Source: DATKRB01 sp035532415 (GTDB taxonomy: Bacteria > Actinomycetota > Acidimicrobiia > Acidimicrobiales > RAAP-2). Taken from it: 64,000 nt of DNA. Below, piece by piece: positions 53,969 to 62,344 of the stretch. Below the pieces are notes generated by a model, which was not told the DNA's origin, searched no databases, and saw only the letters and a list, made by a program, of their open reading frames with translations. Position 1 is the stretch's first letter. Each line of letters starts with the position of its first letter. The DNA lies in contig DATKRB010000073.1 of the NCBI GenBank assembly GCA_035532415.1, forward strand, positions 1 to 64,000. Direction: 5' to 3'. A program made the position numbers and the translations under genes.

Positions 53969-54364
53969 GTGGCCCCTACCGTGCTCGGCCGGATCAGCGA
54001 GCGGGCGATCTTTTCCGATCTTCGCAGGCCCACGGGCCGGGCTTCGCGCGGGCCGGTCCGGGTGCGCCACGTTGCCCCGCGGAGCCCGGCCGATCGGGGG
54101 CGGGCCCGGGTGGGGTACGCGATGGGGCGCAGCTTCGGCCCGGCCGTCAAGCGGAACCGGGGTCGTCGGCGGCTCCGGGCGGCGATCGCCGGCCTGGCAT
54201 CCGGGCTCCCGCCCGGCTGCTACCTCGTGTCGGCCGACCCGTCCGTGACCGAATTGGAGTACTCGCAGCTCGTGGGTGCCGTGAGGGATGCGATGACAGC
54301 GGCGGCAAGGGGGACGGCCCGCTCGGCGGAGGGATCCCCGTCTCGTCCGGGGACGACCCGATGA
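53969..54364 (+). CDS. rnpA: Ribonuclease P protein component
   Basis: The 131-residue protein has RISERAIFSDLRRP, RARVGYAMGRSFGPAVKRNRGRRRLRAA (the RNR-type motif that contacts RNase P RNA) and a C-terminal helix. It assists cleavage of tRNA 5' leaders. GTG start. The C-terminus overlaps the yidD start by 4 bp. The last 20 residues are low-complexity. Confidence 0.93.
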   Translation: MAPTVLGRISERAIFSDLRRPTGRASRGPVRVRHVAPRSPADRGRARVGYAMGRSFGPAVKRNRGRRRLRAAIAGLASGLPPGCYLVSADPSVTELEYSQLVGAVRDAMTAAARGTARSAEGSPSRPGTTR

Positions 54365-54633
54365 GCGACGAGCCGACCGTGCAACGACAGCGAGGACCGG
54401 GACGTCGACTCGGACTCGGTTTGATCGCGCTCTACCAGGCCCTTCGCTCCGACCGACCGTCTCCGTGCCGGTACTGGCCGACCTGTTCGGCCTACGCCGC
54501 CGAGGCAATCGAGATCCACGGTCTGTGGCGGGGCACGCGGCTGGCGCTGCGTCGCGTGCTCCGGTGCCGGCCGTTCGGTCCACACGGTATCGACCTGGTA
54601 CCCCTGAAAGTTGATCGAGGGAGAGGATCTTGA
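54361..54633 (+). CDS. yidD: Membrane protein insertion efficiency factor YidD
   Basis: The 90-residue protein has an amphipathic basic N-terminus and the invariant block LIALYQALRSDRPSPCRYWPTCSAYAAEAI. Conserved WRGTRLALRRVLRCRPFGPHGIDLVP follows. Cysteines of CRYWPTC and RC are conserved. It lies between rnpA and yidC with 4-bp overlaps on both sides. Confidence 0.95.
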   Translation: MSDEPTVQRQRGPGRRLGLGLIALYQALRSDRPSPCRYWPTCSAYAAEAIEIHGLWRGTRLALRRVLRCRPFGPHGIDLVPLKVDRGRGS

Positions 54634-55781
54634 GCGCATCCACCCTTCTCACGCACCCGGTGCTCGGGGAGAACTCCCTCTTCCACCTCGTCGGTGAGAT
54701 CTTCCACCCCGTCTTCGTCGTCGTGGCGACCGTTCTCGCCTCGATTTACGGCGTCATCCCGAACTATGCGATCTCCATCGTCCTCCTGACGATCCTGATC
54801 ATGGCCCTCCTGACCCCATTGACGGTCAAGAGCACCAAGTCGATGATCGCCATGCAACGGATTCAGCCGGAGATAACCAGGCTCCGCCAAAAGTACAAGG
54901 GACCAGAAAATCGCGAACAGCTCAACCAGGAGCTGATGCGCGTCTACAAGGAACAAGGGGTGAACCCTGCGGGTAGTTGCCTACCCATGTTCCTTCAGAT
55001 GCCATTCCTGATTGTTCTTTACGACGTCATCCGGGGTCTTTCGAATACCGTGATGGTGCACGGCCATGCGGTTGCCAGCCCCCGCTACATCCCGACTTCT
55101 TCGACGATGTACCACGACCTGGTGGACAGCCATGGGGCGATGGTCTCGTTCGGGATGAACCTGGCCCTGAAGCCCTTCTCCCATCACGCTAGCTGGTATG
55201 ACTACGTCCCGTACTTTGTTCTGGTCATCGCTGCGGTCGTTCTGCAATTCGTTCAGATGAGCCAGATGAACAAGCGGAATCCTGGCGCGATGCAGGCGAA
55301 CCCCCAGATGCAGAAGATGCAGAAGATCATGCCGATCTTCTTTGCGTATATCTACTTTCTTATTCCGGCAGCAGTCGTCATCTACATGATCGTCTCCACC
55401 GCAATCCGGATCGGGACCCAGGACGTGCTGTTCCGGACGGGCATCGTGCAGCCGGCCGGCGAGCGGTCGATCCCGGCGAGCGGGAAGACGTCGTCGGCCG
55501 GCGGCGGGAGAGCGAAGGGGACGATCGCCGCGAGGTCCTCGGTGGCGGAGCCGGAGGAGACGAAACGGAGCTCCAACGGCAAGACGGAGGACGGGGCCAA
55601 GGGCGGTACCCCGGCCGGCCGCCGCCCTACGGCGGGCAAGCCCGGTGCTTCCGGCGGCCGGCCGCCATCGCCGAAGGGATCCGGAGGTCCGACGGGGAGC
55701 GCTAGCAGTAGTACCAATGGTGCTACTGCACCCAAGACCCATCCACGGGCCAAGGGCAAGCGAACGAGAAAGGCACGTTGA
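54630..55781 (+). CDS. yidC: Membrane protein insertase YidC (Oxa1 family)
   Basis: A Gram-positive-type YidC of 383 residues without the large periplasmic domain of proteobacteria. Membrane helices lie at about 25-42, 45-63, 117-135, 193-215 and 235-262. The cytosolic hairpin (66-115, MQRIQPEITRLRQKYKG) contacts ribosomes. The C-terminal 100 residues are Lys/Gly/Pro/Ser-rich, ending KGKRTRKAR. TTG start within the yidD stop, with GGGAGAGG upstream. The central part (about 54840-55400) is visibly less GC-rich than its neighbours. Confidence 0.96.
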   Translation: MSASTLLTHPVLGENSLFHLVGEIFHPVFVVVATVLASIYGVIPNYAISIVLLTILIMALLTPLTVKSTKSMIAMQRIQPEITRLRQKYKGPENREQLNQELMRVYKEQGVNPAGSCLPMFLQMPFLIVLYDVIRGLSNTVMVHGHAVASPRYIPTSSTMYHDLVDSHGAMVSFGMNLALKPFSHHASWYDYVPYFVLVIAAVVLQFVQMSQMNKRNPGAMQANPQMQKMQKIMPIFFAYIYFLIPAAVVIYMIVSTAIRIGTQDVLFRTGIVQPAGERSIPASGKTSSAGGGRAKGTIAARSSVAEPEETKRSSNGKTEDGAKGGTPAGRRPTAGKPGASGGRPPSPKGSGGPTGSASSSTNGATAPKTHPRAKGKRTRKAR

Positions 55782-55784
55782 CGG

Positions 55785-56750
55785 GTGGAATGGGTTGAGG
55801 TGACGGGTCGATCGCTCGAGGAGGCCAAGGAGGCGGCGCTGGACCAGCTGGGGGTGGCCGAGGGCGATGCGGAGATGCAGATCCTCGCGGAGCCCAAGGC
55901 AGGTCTGTTCGGCCGTGTCCGCGGGGAGGCCCGGGTGCGCGCTCGTGTTCGACCGGCGGGGCCGAGACCGAAGAGAGCCCGTCGGCCACGCGACCGGGGC
56001 CGGGGTGACGATGAGGGCCGGGCCGCAAGGGGGGCTGGGAACGGCACGCGGTCCGAGCGGGGCGTGGGATCGGGTGGGCAGGTGGCAGCCGGGGGAACGG
56101 AACCGGGGAACGGCGGATCGGGAGGTCAGAGCCGTTCTGCTCGGAGGCGTCGCAGCCGTGGTGCCGCCGGTCAGGGAAGCAGTGCGACCCCGGCGCCGCG
56201 GGACAGCTCGGCTACGCCCCGGCCCGAGAGGCCGGAGGCAACCAAAGGCTCTACATCAGATGAGGAGAAGGCCATGGCAGAGGGTATGACGCTCGAGGAA
56301 CAGGCTGAAGTCGCTCGTGACTTCCTCGAAGGGCTTCTCCGGGAGTACGGGCTCGACGGAACGGTCGAGACACGGGTGATCGACGAGGACACTGTCGAGA
56401 TCGCTGCCATGGGGGCAGATCTTGGCGTCCTGGTCGGTCCTCGGGGCTCGACGCTGGCCGCCGTACAGGATGTGACTCGAACCGTCGTGCAGCGGAAGTT
56501 CCCGACGAGGACCGATCGAATCCTGGTCGATGTCGCGGGTTACCGCGAGCGTCGGGCCGAGGCTCTGGGGCGTTTCAGCCGTCAGGTGGCCGCCGAGGTG
56601 ATCGAGTCGGGGTCCGCTCGGGCACTCGAGCCGATGTCGCCTGCAGACCGCAAGGTGGTGCATGACACGGTCAACGGGATCGACGGTGTTGTCACCCGTT
56701 CCGAGGGAGAAGACCCCTCCCGCTATATCGTCATCGCTCCGGCGGGATGA
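55785..56750 (+). CDS. jag: Jag/KhpB-type RNA-binding protein (Jag-N, KH, R3H)
   Basis: The 321-residue protein has the Jag N-domain (1-48, WVEVTGRSLEEAKEAALDQLGV). A long Arg/Gly/Ser linker follows (55-160), then a KH domain (about 175-245, LGVLVGPRGSTLAAVQDVTR) and a C-terminal R3H domain (about 250-318, RERRAEALGRFSRQVAAEV). It binds RNA and controls elongation-related translation. GTG start 4 bp after yidC. The linker is longer than in many homologues. Confidence 0.93.
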   Translation: MEWVEVTGRSLEEAKEAALDQLGVAEGDAEMQILAEPKAGLFGRVRGEARVRARVRPAGPRPKRARRPRDRGRGDDEGRAARGAGNGTRSERGVGSGGQVAAGGTEPGNGGSGGQSRSARRRRSRGAAGQGSSATPAPRDSSATPRPERPEATKGSTSDEEKAMAEGMTLEEQAEVARDFLEGLLREYGLDGTVETRVIDEDTVEIAAMGADLGVLVGPRGSTLAAVQDVTRTVVQRKFPTRTDRILVDVAGYRERRAEALGRFSRQVAAEVIESGSARALEPMSPADRKVVHDTVNGIDGVVTRSEGEDPSRYIVIAPAG

Positions 56751-56818
56751 CCGAAGGGGTCGATCGACCTCCGCTTCCTTTTACGGCTCGACCTCGATCC
56801 GTCGTCAGATCGTTCGTC

Positions 56819-56935
56819 GCTCCCCCACCGCCGGCTCCCCCACTGCTAGCGCCGGCTCCCCCACCGCTAGCGCCGGCTCCCCCACCGCTGGTCCCCCACC
56901 GCCCACCGCCGGCTCCCCCACCGCCGGCCCCCCAC
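56819..56935. repeat. Tandem repeats between jag and rsmG
   Basis: A 21-bp unit (GGCTCCCCCACCGCTAGCGCC type) recurs about three times and then degenerates into shorter CCCCCACCGCC units, filling most of the 209-bp jag-rsmG gap. If transcribed it would be strongly C-rich. No ORF of known type uses it. Confidence 0.85.
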
Positions 56936-56959
56936 TCGATGGCACCGGGGAGGTGACGC

Positions 56960-57634
56960 GTGACGAGCGGTAGATCCGCCGAGGACCCGGTCGCCCCCGC
57001 CCCCGCCGCTCTGGATCGGTTGACGGAACGCCTACTCGAGGCCCGGAATGCCGGGTTTCTCGGCCCTGGCCCGGTGGAGCGGCATCTCGAGCATTCGAGA
57101 CGGCTTTCGGCCGCCGTCGTTCGGGCCCTGGGTTCCGTACCCGAGAGCGTTGTCGACCTCGGGTCCGGTGCGGGCGTGCCGGGGCTCGTGATGGCATGCT
57201 TGTGGCCCGGGCCCCACTTCGTTCTGATCGAGGCAGGCGCTCGAAGAGCCGAGTACCTCTCGCAGACCATCAGAGCGTGCGGACTGGAGGGGCGGGTAGA
57301 CGTGGAGCATTCACGAGCCGAGGATGCTGGACGGAACGTGCAGTACCGCGGCCACTTCCCGACGGTCGTTGCTCGTTCGTTCGGGAGGCCGGCCGTGACT
57401 GCGGAGTGTGCGGCTCCCTTCCTCTCTCCCGAGGGTGTGCTCGTGGTGTCGGAGCCTCCGGCTTCTGATCCGAACGAGGATCGTTGGCCCTCGGGGCCCC
57501 TGCGCGGGCTGGGCCTCCAGTTGGAGGGCGTGCAGGAAGGGGAGTTTCGCTTCGCCGTCCTGCGCCAGGTTGCAGCCTGTCCGGACCGGTATCCGCGACG
57601 AGTCGGTGTCCCGACGAAGCGCCCCTTGTTCTGA
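56960..57634 (+). CDS. rsmG: 16S rRNA (guanine-N7) methyltransferase
   Basis: The 224-residue enzyme has SAM motif I VVDLGSGAGVPGLVMA (64-79), FVLIEAGARRAEYLSQTI, VVARSFGRPAVTAE and a C-terminal VSEPP segment. It methylates G527 of 16S rRNA; loss gives low-level streptomycin resistance. Its classic place is beside parA. GTG start with GGGGAGGTGA upstream. The N-terminal helix region is normal. Confidence 0.93.
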   Translation: MTSGRSAEDPVAPAPAALDRLTERLLEARNAGFLGPGPVERHLEHSRRLSAAVVRALGSVPESVVDLGSGAGVPGLVMACLWPGPHFVLIEAGARRAEYLSQTIRACGLEGRVDVEHSRAEDAGRNVQYRGHFPTVVARSFGRPAVTAECAAPFLSPEGVLVVSEPPASDPNEDRWPSGPLRGLGLQLEGVQEGEFRFAVLRQVAACPDRYPRRVGVPTKRPLF

Positions 57635-57694
57635 TCTGCTCCCTGAATGGAGAGCCACAGCTCGGTGAGAGAGCGCCGATAAAGCTCAGGGGGA

Positions 57695-57710
57695 TGTTTC
57701 ACGTGGAACA
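57695..57710. promoter_or_regulatory. parS site (TGTTTCACGTGGAACA)
   Basis: This 16-mer is the exact reverse complement of the classic parS TGTTCCACGTGAAACA. It lies 61 bp after the rsmG stop. ParB binds here to start spreading. Confidence 0.95.
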
Positions 57711-59178
57711 TTCGAGGGCCGAATCCCCCATCCTTCTCGATGGTCGGGCAAAGCTCCCGGCGGTCGCGTGAACCGCCCTGGCGGGCGGATCACGGTGTCC
57801 CTCGTCTGAGACCGCTCCGTCGAGGGGGGGACCGCAATCGTCGGGAACCTCGGAGCGTCGATGAAGGCCGCTCAGGGGGACCGCTCTGGTGTGAGCGCCG
57901 TCGGGGATTGGTCCGTGGGGATGACCATCCGTGTCCACGCCCGGCCGCCGGGGAACCTCTTCGAATCTCGCTCGGCCGGGGTATTGGGTAACTGTCCTGC
58001 TCCTGAAGCACCCTGGCGGGAGCCGAGCCGGGCGTGCTTGCCCCGAGTGAGAGCGCAGTCCCGGGTTGATGGTTAGGCGATCGATGGTCTCAGCTGCCGC
58101 CGGTGGGCACGAGGCCGGGCAGTACTGGTGCGAGCCGGCCGGGTGGGCTCGTGGGATCGGCCGGAGACGGTCCGGTGGGGCCGGGGACGGGTCGGGGCCG
58201 GGTCGGGTCTCGGCAGTGAAGGGCCCCGCCAGAGAACGAACCGACAACGACAGGGGGGCAAAGCTCTCGGCTCGAGCGGAGAGGCTTGGACGAGCGGCGG
58301 GCCCCGGTCTGAAGGAGGGGTCCACCGGATGGCGGGGAGTTGAAGTCAGGCAGCATGGGACACGAACCCATGCTCGGGGGAGCCGCCGAGCATGCTGCAG
58401 CCTCGAACGAGAGAGTCGACCTTCCCCGAGACCGACCTCCGTCGGCCGTGAGGCCAAGGGTGGGCAGGGTAAGAAGGTACGAGATCCACCTACGCTGCCT
58501 CGAGGGAGACCTCGACGGCCGATCGGCCTCGATCTCAGTTGCGTTGCCCCGATCTGGCTCACCCGGCTGCCCACCCGGAAGCCCTGCAGCTGGCCGGCGA
58601 GCCAATGACCACCCGCCCGTCCGATGGACATCTCTCGACCGCCGCTCTCTTTCCGCAGGCCAGTGGCTGCCGCAAACGGCACTCCTCGGGTACGGGTGGT
58701 GGAGATCTTGAGCGAGGCCTTACGCGTCGGGCTCGGGAGAGAGGATCTTCCGATCCAAATCTCGGCCATACGTCTCCGGGGGGGGAGTCGCCGGAGCGGC
58801 ACTCGGCGCATCGGGTGGGTCCCGGCGGGCTGCACCTGCTTTACGTGGGAGCTGAGCCCTTTGGTCAGACCTGGCTGTTCGATGCGCCGGAACAGTGACC
58901 GGGTCTCGGTCCTCTGCCGACGGAGGGCTCGGCCGGGGTACCGCCCGGCCCCGTCGGCAGCCGGCTTTCTCCGTGCCGAGGAGGACGGAGCCTCCCGCAC
59001 GAGCTTTCCAGCGGGTGGACGTCGCGTACCTGGGCCGGCCAGGCACCCAAGATCCGGCCGCTCGAGCCACCACGACCCAGAACGAGCAGTCCCCGGGGGT
59101 GTCCCAGCACCTCGTCGATCCGTACGGCCTGGTCGAGAGCCTCTCTCGGACGCGGGGAGGCGGGTGGTCATGGCGGAA

Positions 59179-59247
59179 TGTGCCTCCTGCCATGTGCCTC
59201 CTGCCATGTGCCTCCTGCCATGTGCCTCCTGCCTCCTGCCTCGTGCC
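59179..59247. repeat. 14-bp tandem repeat (CATGTGCCTCCTGC)
   Basis: About three and a half head-to-tail copies followed by shorter CCTCCTG units. It lies 270 bp before the second parS. No frame is conserved through it in a recognisable protein. Confidence 0.85.
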
Positions 59248-59515
59248 GGAAGGGTCGACAGGGCGCTCTCACGGTCGCCGTCGGGCAGGACAATGGAAAG
59301 GTTCGTCCACAAGGATCGACCCGGCTCGGGGAACCCGGTCAGGTGGTTGTCGACCAGGTCGCAGGCCAGGAGCCGGGCGCTACGGAGGCAACGTGGGTCC
59401 TGGCGGCCACGCCACGCCGGCCCACTCAACTCCGGCGTTCGGCTCCGGCCCATTCGACCGCGACGGAGCGGAGCACCGACCACAGACCCCCGCCGGCCGG
59501 GCTGCGTCGGGACCA

Positions 59516-59531
59516 TGTTTCACGTGAAACA
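59516..59531. promoter_or_regulatory. parS site (TGTTTCACGTGAAACA)
   Basis: Perfect 16-bp palindromic parS, embedded in a longer perfect 26-bp palindrome spanning 59511-59536. It is 65 bp upstream of the parA start and may also mediate ParB-dependent regulation of parAB. Confidence 0.97.
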
Positions 59532-59596
59532 TGGTCGGTCGGGGTGGATTCCCTCCAATTCGTCGCCCGATACCCTTGACCCAGGGTTGATAATCG

Positions 59597-61180
59597 ATGG
59601 AGGATGAGAAGCGTGCCACTTCGTCCAGTGAAGTCCTGACAGTGAGGCTCCGCAGACGAGACCGGGCAAACCAGGAAGCTGAGCGTGCCTCGGCCGATCA
59701 GGCTCAGGCAGAGCGGGCTGCGGCACAGAGGGACGCCGAGCTCCGAGCCCAGCTGGAGAGCCAGCGGGTTGCTGCCCAGGCGGAATCCGATAGGCAGGCC
59801 GAGCTGGAGAGCCGGCGGGCTGCGGCACAGAGGGACGCCGAGCGGATCGTGGTCGTGCAGGGTCAGGCCGCTTTGGACGTCACCGGGGGAGTCGGCATGA
59901 CCCCGACCGGAGCGACCACGCAGGCCGGCGTACCGGTGGCGCCCCACTCGGTTCCGTTTGACGTTGAGGCGATCGATGGTCGAGTGAGCACCGGGCACTC
60001 GGAGCTCACTCCTCCCGAAGGAACGCGTGGCCCCCCCCTGAACGAGGTGCACCAGTCGGGCCCGATCTCGGCGCCCGGTGTGGTCGTGCCCCACTCGGGC
60101 CCGACCGTTGTGCGGCCGGCTGCCGGGGGCGGAGGGGAGGGCGGACCAGAACAACGAGCGCCGAGCCCGCCACCGGCCGAGCTGCCAGCGACCACTGAGG
60201 AAGGGGTGGCCAAGGAGGTGGGGACGCAAGGACCCAGAGCTTCCGACGGCGCTCCGGCACCCGGCTTCGTTGGTCCCGAGGACCATCTGGGTGGAACCGA
60301 CGAGGAAGTTGGAAGTGGAACCGCAGGACCGATCATCTCTTCTCTTGCAACCGAGTCAGGGACCGTTCCGAAGCACGCCCGCACGCTGGCCACCCTTCGG
60401 CCTCTCCCAAGAGTCATGGCAGTGGCAAATCAGAAGGGAGGTGTAGGGAAGACCACCACCACCGTGAATTTGGGAGCGGCTCTCGCCGAGCTGGGTTACC
60501 GGGTCCTGGTGGTGGATCTCGATCCACAGGGCAACGCGACAACGGGCCTGGGCATCGACGCCCGGAATTTTGAGCTGTCGATGTACGACGTCATCATGCG
60601 CGACGCTCCCATGGAGGACTGCATCGAGCCGACCAGCGTGAAGAACCTCTTCGTGGCTCCGGCCACCATCGACCTCGCAGGGGTGGAGATCGAGTTGGTC
60701 CCGGCGTTCAGTAGAGAGATGAAGTTGAAGAAGGCGATCGACTCCGTGGTCGACGACTTCGACTTCGCGTTGATCGACTGCCCTCCCTCCCTGGGCCTGA
60801 TCACCATCAACGGCCTGGCCGCGGCGGGTGAGGTTCTGGTCCCGATCCAGTGTGAGTACTACGCGCTCGAGGGACTCGGTCAGCTTCTGAGGAACGTCCA
60901 TCTGGTCGAGTCGAACCTGAACAGCAAGTTGGAGGTCAGCACGATCGTCCTCACGATGTACGACGCCCGTACTCGTCTGGCGGTGGACGTGGCGGGCGAG
61001 GTCCGCGAGCATTTTCCCGACAAGGTCTGTAGAAGCGTCATTCCTAGGACCGTCCGGATCTCGGAGGCGCCGTCCTTCGGCCAACCGATCACTGTGTTCG
61101 ATCCAACCTCGCGGGGAGCTGTCGCTTACCGCGAGCTGGCCAAGGAGGTGAGCAATGGCGCGCCGCAGCGGGCTGGGTAA
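59597..61180 (+). CDS. parA: Chromosome-partitioning ATPase ParA with long N-terminal extension
   Basis: The canonical ParA ATPase begins at Met274 (VMAVANQKGGVGKTTTT, deviant Walker A) and continues with VVDLDPQGNATTGLG, FALIDCPPSLGLITINGLAAA, and IPRTVRISEAPSFGQPI. It has normal length (254 residues) from there. The first 273 residues are an extra domain: an Ala/Arg/Glu/Gln heptad region (about 15-85, AAAQRDAELRAQ, repeated) likely to coil, then a Pro/Gly-rich disordered stretch. ATG at 59597 is the first start in frame; an internal start at 60416 would give a plain ParA. ParB overlaps its end by 26 bp. Confidence 0.94.
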   Translation: MEDEKRATSSSEVLTVRLRRRDRANQEAERASADQAQAERAAAQRDAELRAQLESQRVAAQAESDRQAELESRRAAAQRDAERIVVVQGQAALDVTGGVGMTPTGATTQAGVPVAPHSVPFDVEAIDGRVSTGHSELTPPEGTRGPPLNEVHQSGPISAPGVVVPHSGPTVVRPAAGGGGEGGPEQRAPSPPPAELPATTEEGVAKEVGTQGPRASDGAPAPGFVGPEDHLGGTDEEVGSGTAGPIISSLATESGTVPKHARTLATLRPLPRVMAVANQKGGVGKTTTTVNLGAALAELGYRVLVVDLDPQGNATTGLGIDARNFELSMYDVIMRDAPMEDCIEPTSVKNLFVAPATIDLAGVEIELVPAFSREMKLKKAIDSVVDDFDFALIDCPPSLGLITINGLAAAGEVLVPIQCEYYALEGLGQLLRNVHLVESNLNSKLEVSTIVLTMYDARTRLAVDVAGEVREHFPDKVCRSVIPRTVRISEAPSFGQPITVFDPTSRGAVAYRELAKEVSNGAPQRAG

Positions 61181-62126
61181 GGGCTTGGGGGCTCTGATCC
61201 CGACGGAGATCTCCCCGGATCGGGGTTCGGCGCTGCGGGAGGTGCCGTTGTCGAGCATCAAGCCCAGTGAGGTTCAGCCGAGGAGCCATTTCGATGAGGA
61301 GGCGATGTCCTCACTGGCTGCTTCCATTCGGGAACTGGGAGTGCTCCAACCCGTTCTCGTCCGTGAGCTTCAAGGGGAGGAGGGCGCCAGCTACGAGCTG
61401 ATCGCGGGGGAGCGGCGATGGCGCGCAGCGCGCCGCGCCGGCCTGCAGACGATCCCGGTGCTGGTGCAGAGCGCGACCACGGATGTCCACAGCCTCGAGC
61501 AGGCCTTGGTGGAGAACCTCCATCGGGAGGATTTGAACCCTCTCGAAGAGGCGGCGGCCTACCAGCAGTTGATCGACGACTTCGGTCTGACCCATGAGCA
61601 GGTGGCAACCAGGGTAGGGAAGAGCCGTACGGTTGTGACGAACACGCTGAGGCTGCTGCAGCTGCCCGCCGGTGCCCAGAGGGCACTGGCCGACGGAAGC
61701 ATCACGGCGGGCCATGCACGAGCGCTCCTGGGGACTCCCGACCGGGCTCTGCAGGAGAGCCTCGTGAAACGGATTGTCGACGAACAGATCACCGTCCGTT
61801 CGCTCGAAGAGATCGTGCGTGGTGGTGCGATCGAAGGTACTACTGCGGACAGCCCTACGGCCAGGTTGGATACGGCTAGTACTACCCAAGGTCCTACCGG
61901 ATCAATTGTGGCGCAGCGTAGGCTCCCGGAGCCGGGGCTACTCGAGCTCGAGGAGCTGCTGTCGACCCACCTCAACACTCGGGTTAAGGTCGAGCTTCAG
62001 AACCGGCGTGGGCGACTGATCGTGGACTTCGCCACGCTCGAGGACCTCGAACGCATCTACAGGGCGATGGTCGGTGAGGGTGGCAGGTCCATTGGTGAGA
62101 CGCCCGCAGCAGGATTACCCACCTGA
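61155..62126 (+). CDS. parB: Chromosome-partitioning protein ParB
   Basis: The 323-residue CTPase clamp has MARRSGLGKGLGALIP at the start and the CTP-binding boxes GERRWRAA (85-92) and ENLHREDLNPLEEA (120-133). The parS-binding helix-turn-helix is at about 146-166 (EQVATRVGKSRTVVTNTLRLL) and the C-terminal dimer domain is at about 275-312. It overlaps parA by 26 bp. Two parS sites lie within 3.5 kb upstream. Confidence 0.96.
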   Translation: MARRSGLGKGLGALIPTEISPDRGSALREVPLSSIKPSEVQPRSHFDEEAMSSLAASIRELGVLQPVLVRELQGEEGASYELIAGERRWRAARRAGLQTIPVLVQSATTDVHSLEQALVENLHREDLNPLEEAAAYQQLIDDFGLTHEQVATRVGKSRTVVTNTLRLLQLPAGAQRALADGSITAGHARALLGTPDRALQESLVKRIVDEQITVRSLEEIVRGGAIEGTTADSPTARLDTASTTQGPTGSIVAQRRLPEPGLLELEELLSTHLNTRVKVELQNRRGRLIVDFATLEDLERIYRAMVGEGGRSIGETPAAGLPT

Positions 62127-62141
62127 CCTGCGATTCTCCAA

Positions 62142-62161
62142 GTCTCACGCGAAGGTGAGAC
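62142..62161 (+). terminator. Hairpin after parB
   Basis: GTCTCAC and GTGAGAC form a perfect 7-bp stem with a 6-nt loop, beginning 16 nt after the parB stop. A C-run rather than a T-run follows, so Rho-independent action is uncertain. Confidence 0.45.
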
Positions 62162-62210
62162 CCCCCTGGCGGGATCGGGCCGGCCGGCCCGGTGAGCTCG
62201 TGAACTCTCT

Positions 62211-62237
62211 TCCACAACCTGTGCATGACCTTGTGGA
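62211..62237. promoter_or_regulatory. Dyad TCCACAA/TTGTGGA in the parB-cwlM convergent gap
   Basis: Seven-base arms are separated by 13 nt and each contains the DnaA-box core TCCACA in opposite orientation. The dyad lies in a less GC-rich part of the 218-bp convergent gap. It may be a bidirectional terminator or DnaA-related; neither is shown. Confidence 0.35.
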
Positions 62238-62344
62238 TTGTTGCATTCTCCTTGAACTGAAGGGTTTCGACCCGCTTTGATCACCAGGGTCATCTGACGT
62301 TCATCCGCTGGTCACGGCGGCCGACAGATCTCAGGAGCGTGGGC

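Larger units (their letters stand above)
57635..59596. other. 1.96-kb stretch without recognisable gene between rsmG and parA
   Basis: Long open frames exist on both strands (one of 605 codons on minus, one of 327 on plus) but their translations are Arg/Pro/Gly/Ser-rich and resemble nothing known, as expected of chance frames in GC-rich DNA. Two parS sites lie at its ends, a DnaA-box-like TCGTCCACA at 59303-59311, and a 14-bp tandem repeat at 59179-59247. It may contain unknown RNA or regulatory DNA, or decayed genes. Confidence 0.55.

Noticed and set aside
58830..58850. Third parS-like sequence (TGCTTTACGTGGGAGC)
   Set aside because: Matches the parS consensus at too few positions and lacks symmetry.
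57699..59516. 605-codon minus-strand frame between rsmG and parA
   Set aside because: Translation is Arg/Pro/Ser-rich without domain, signal or ribosome site, and overlaps other equally long frames on the plus strand.
60416..61180. Plain ParA starting at internal ATG 60416
   Set aside because: The frame is open for 273 codons upstream with biased heptads and no ribosome site was seen before 60416, so the long form was kept; the alternative is noted in the finding.
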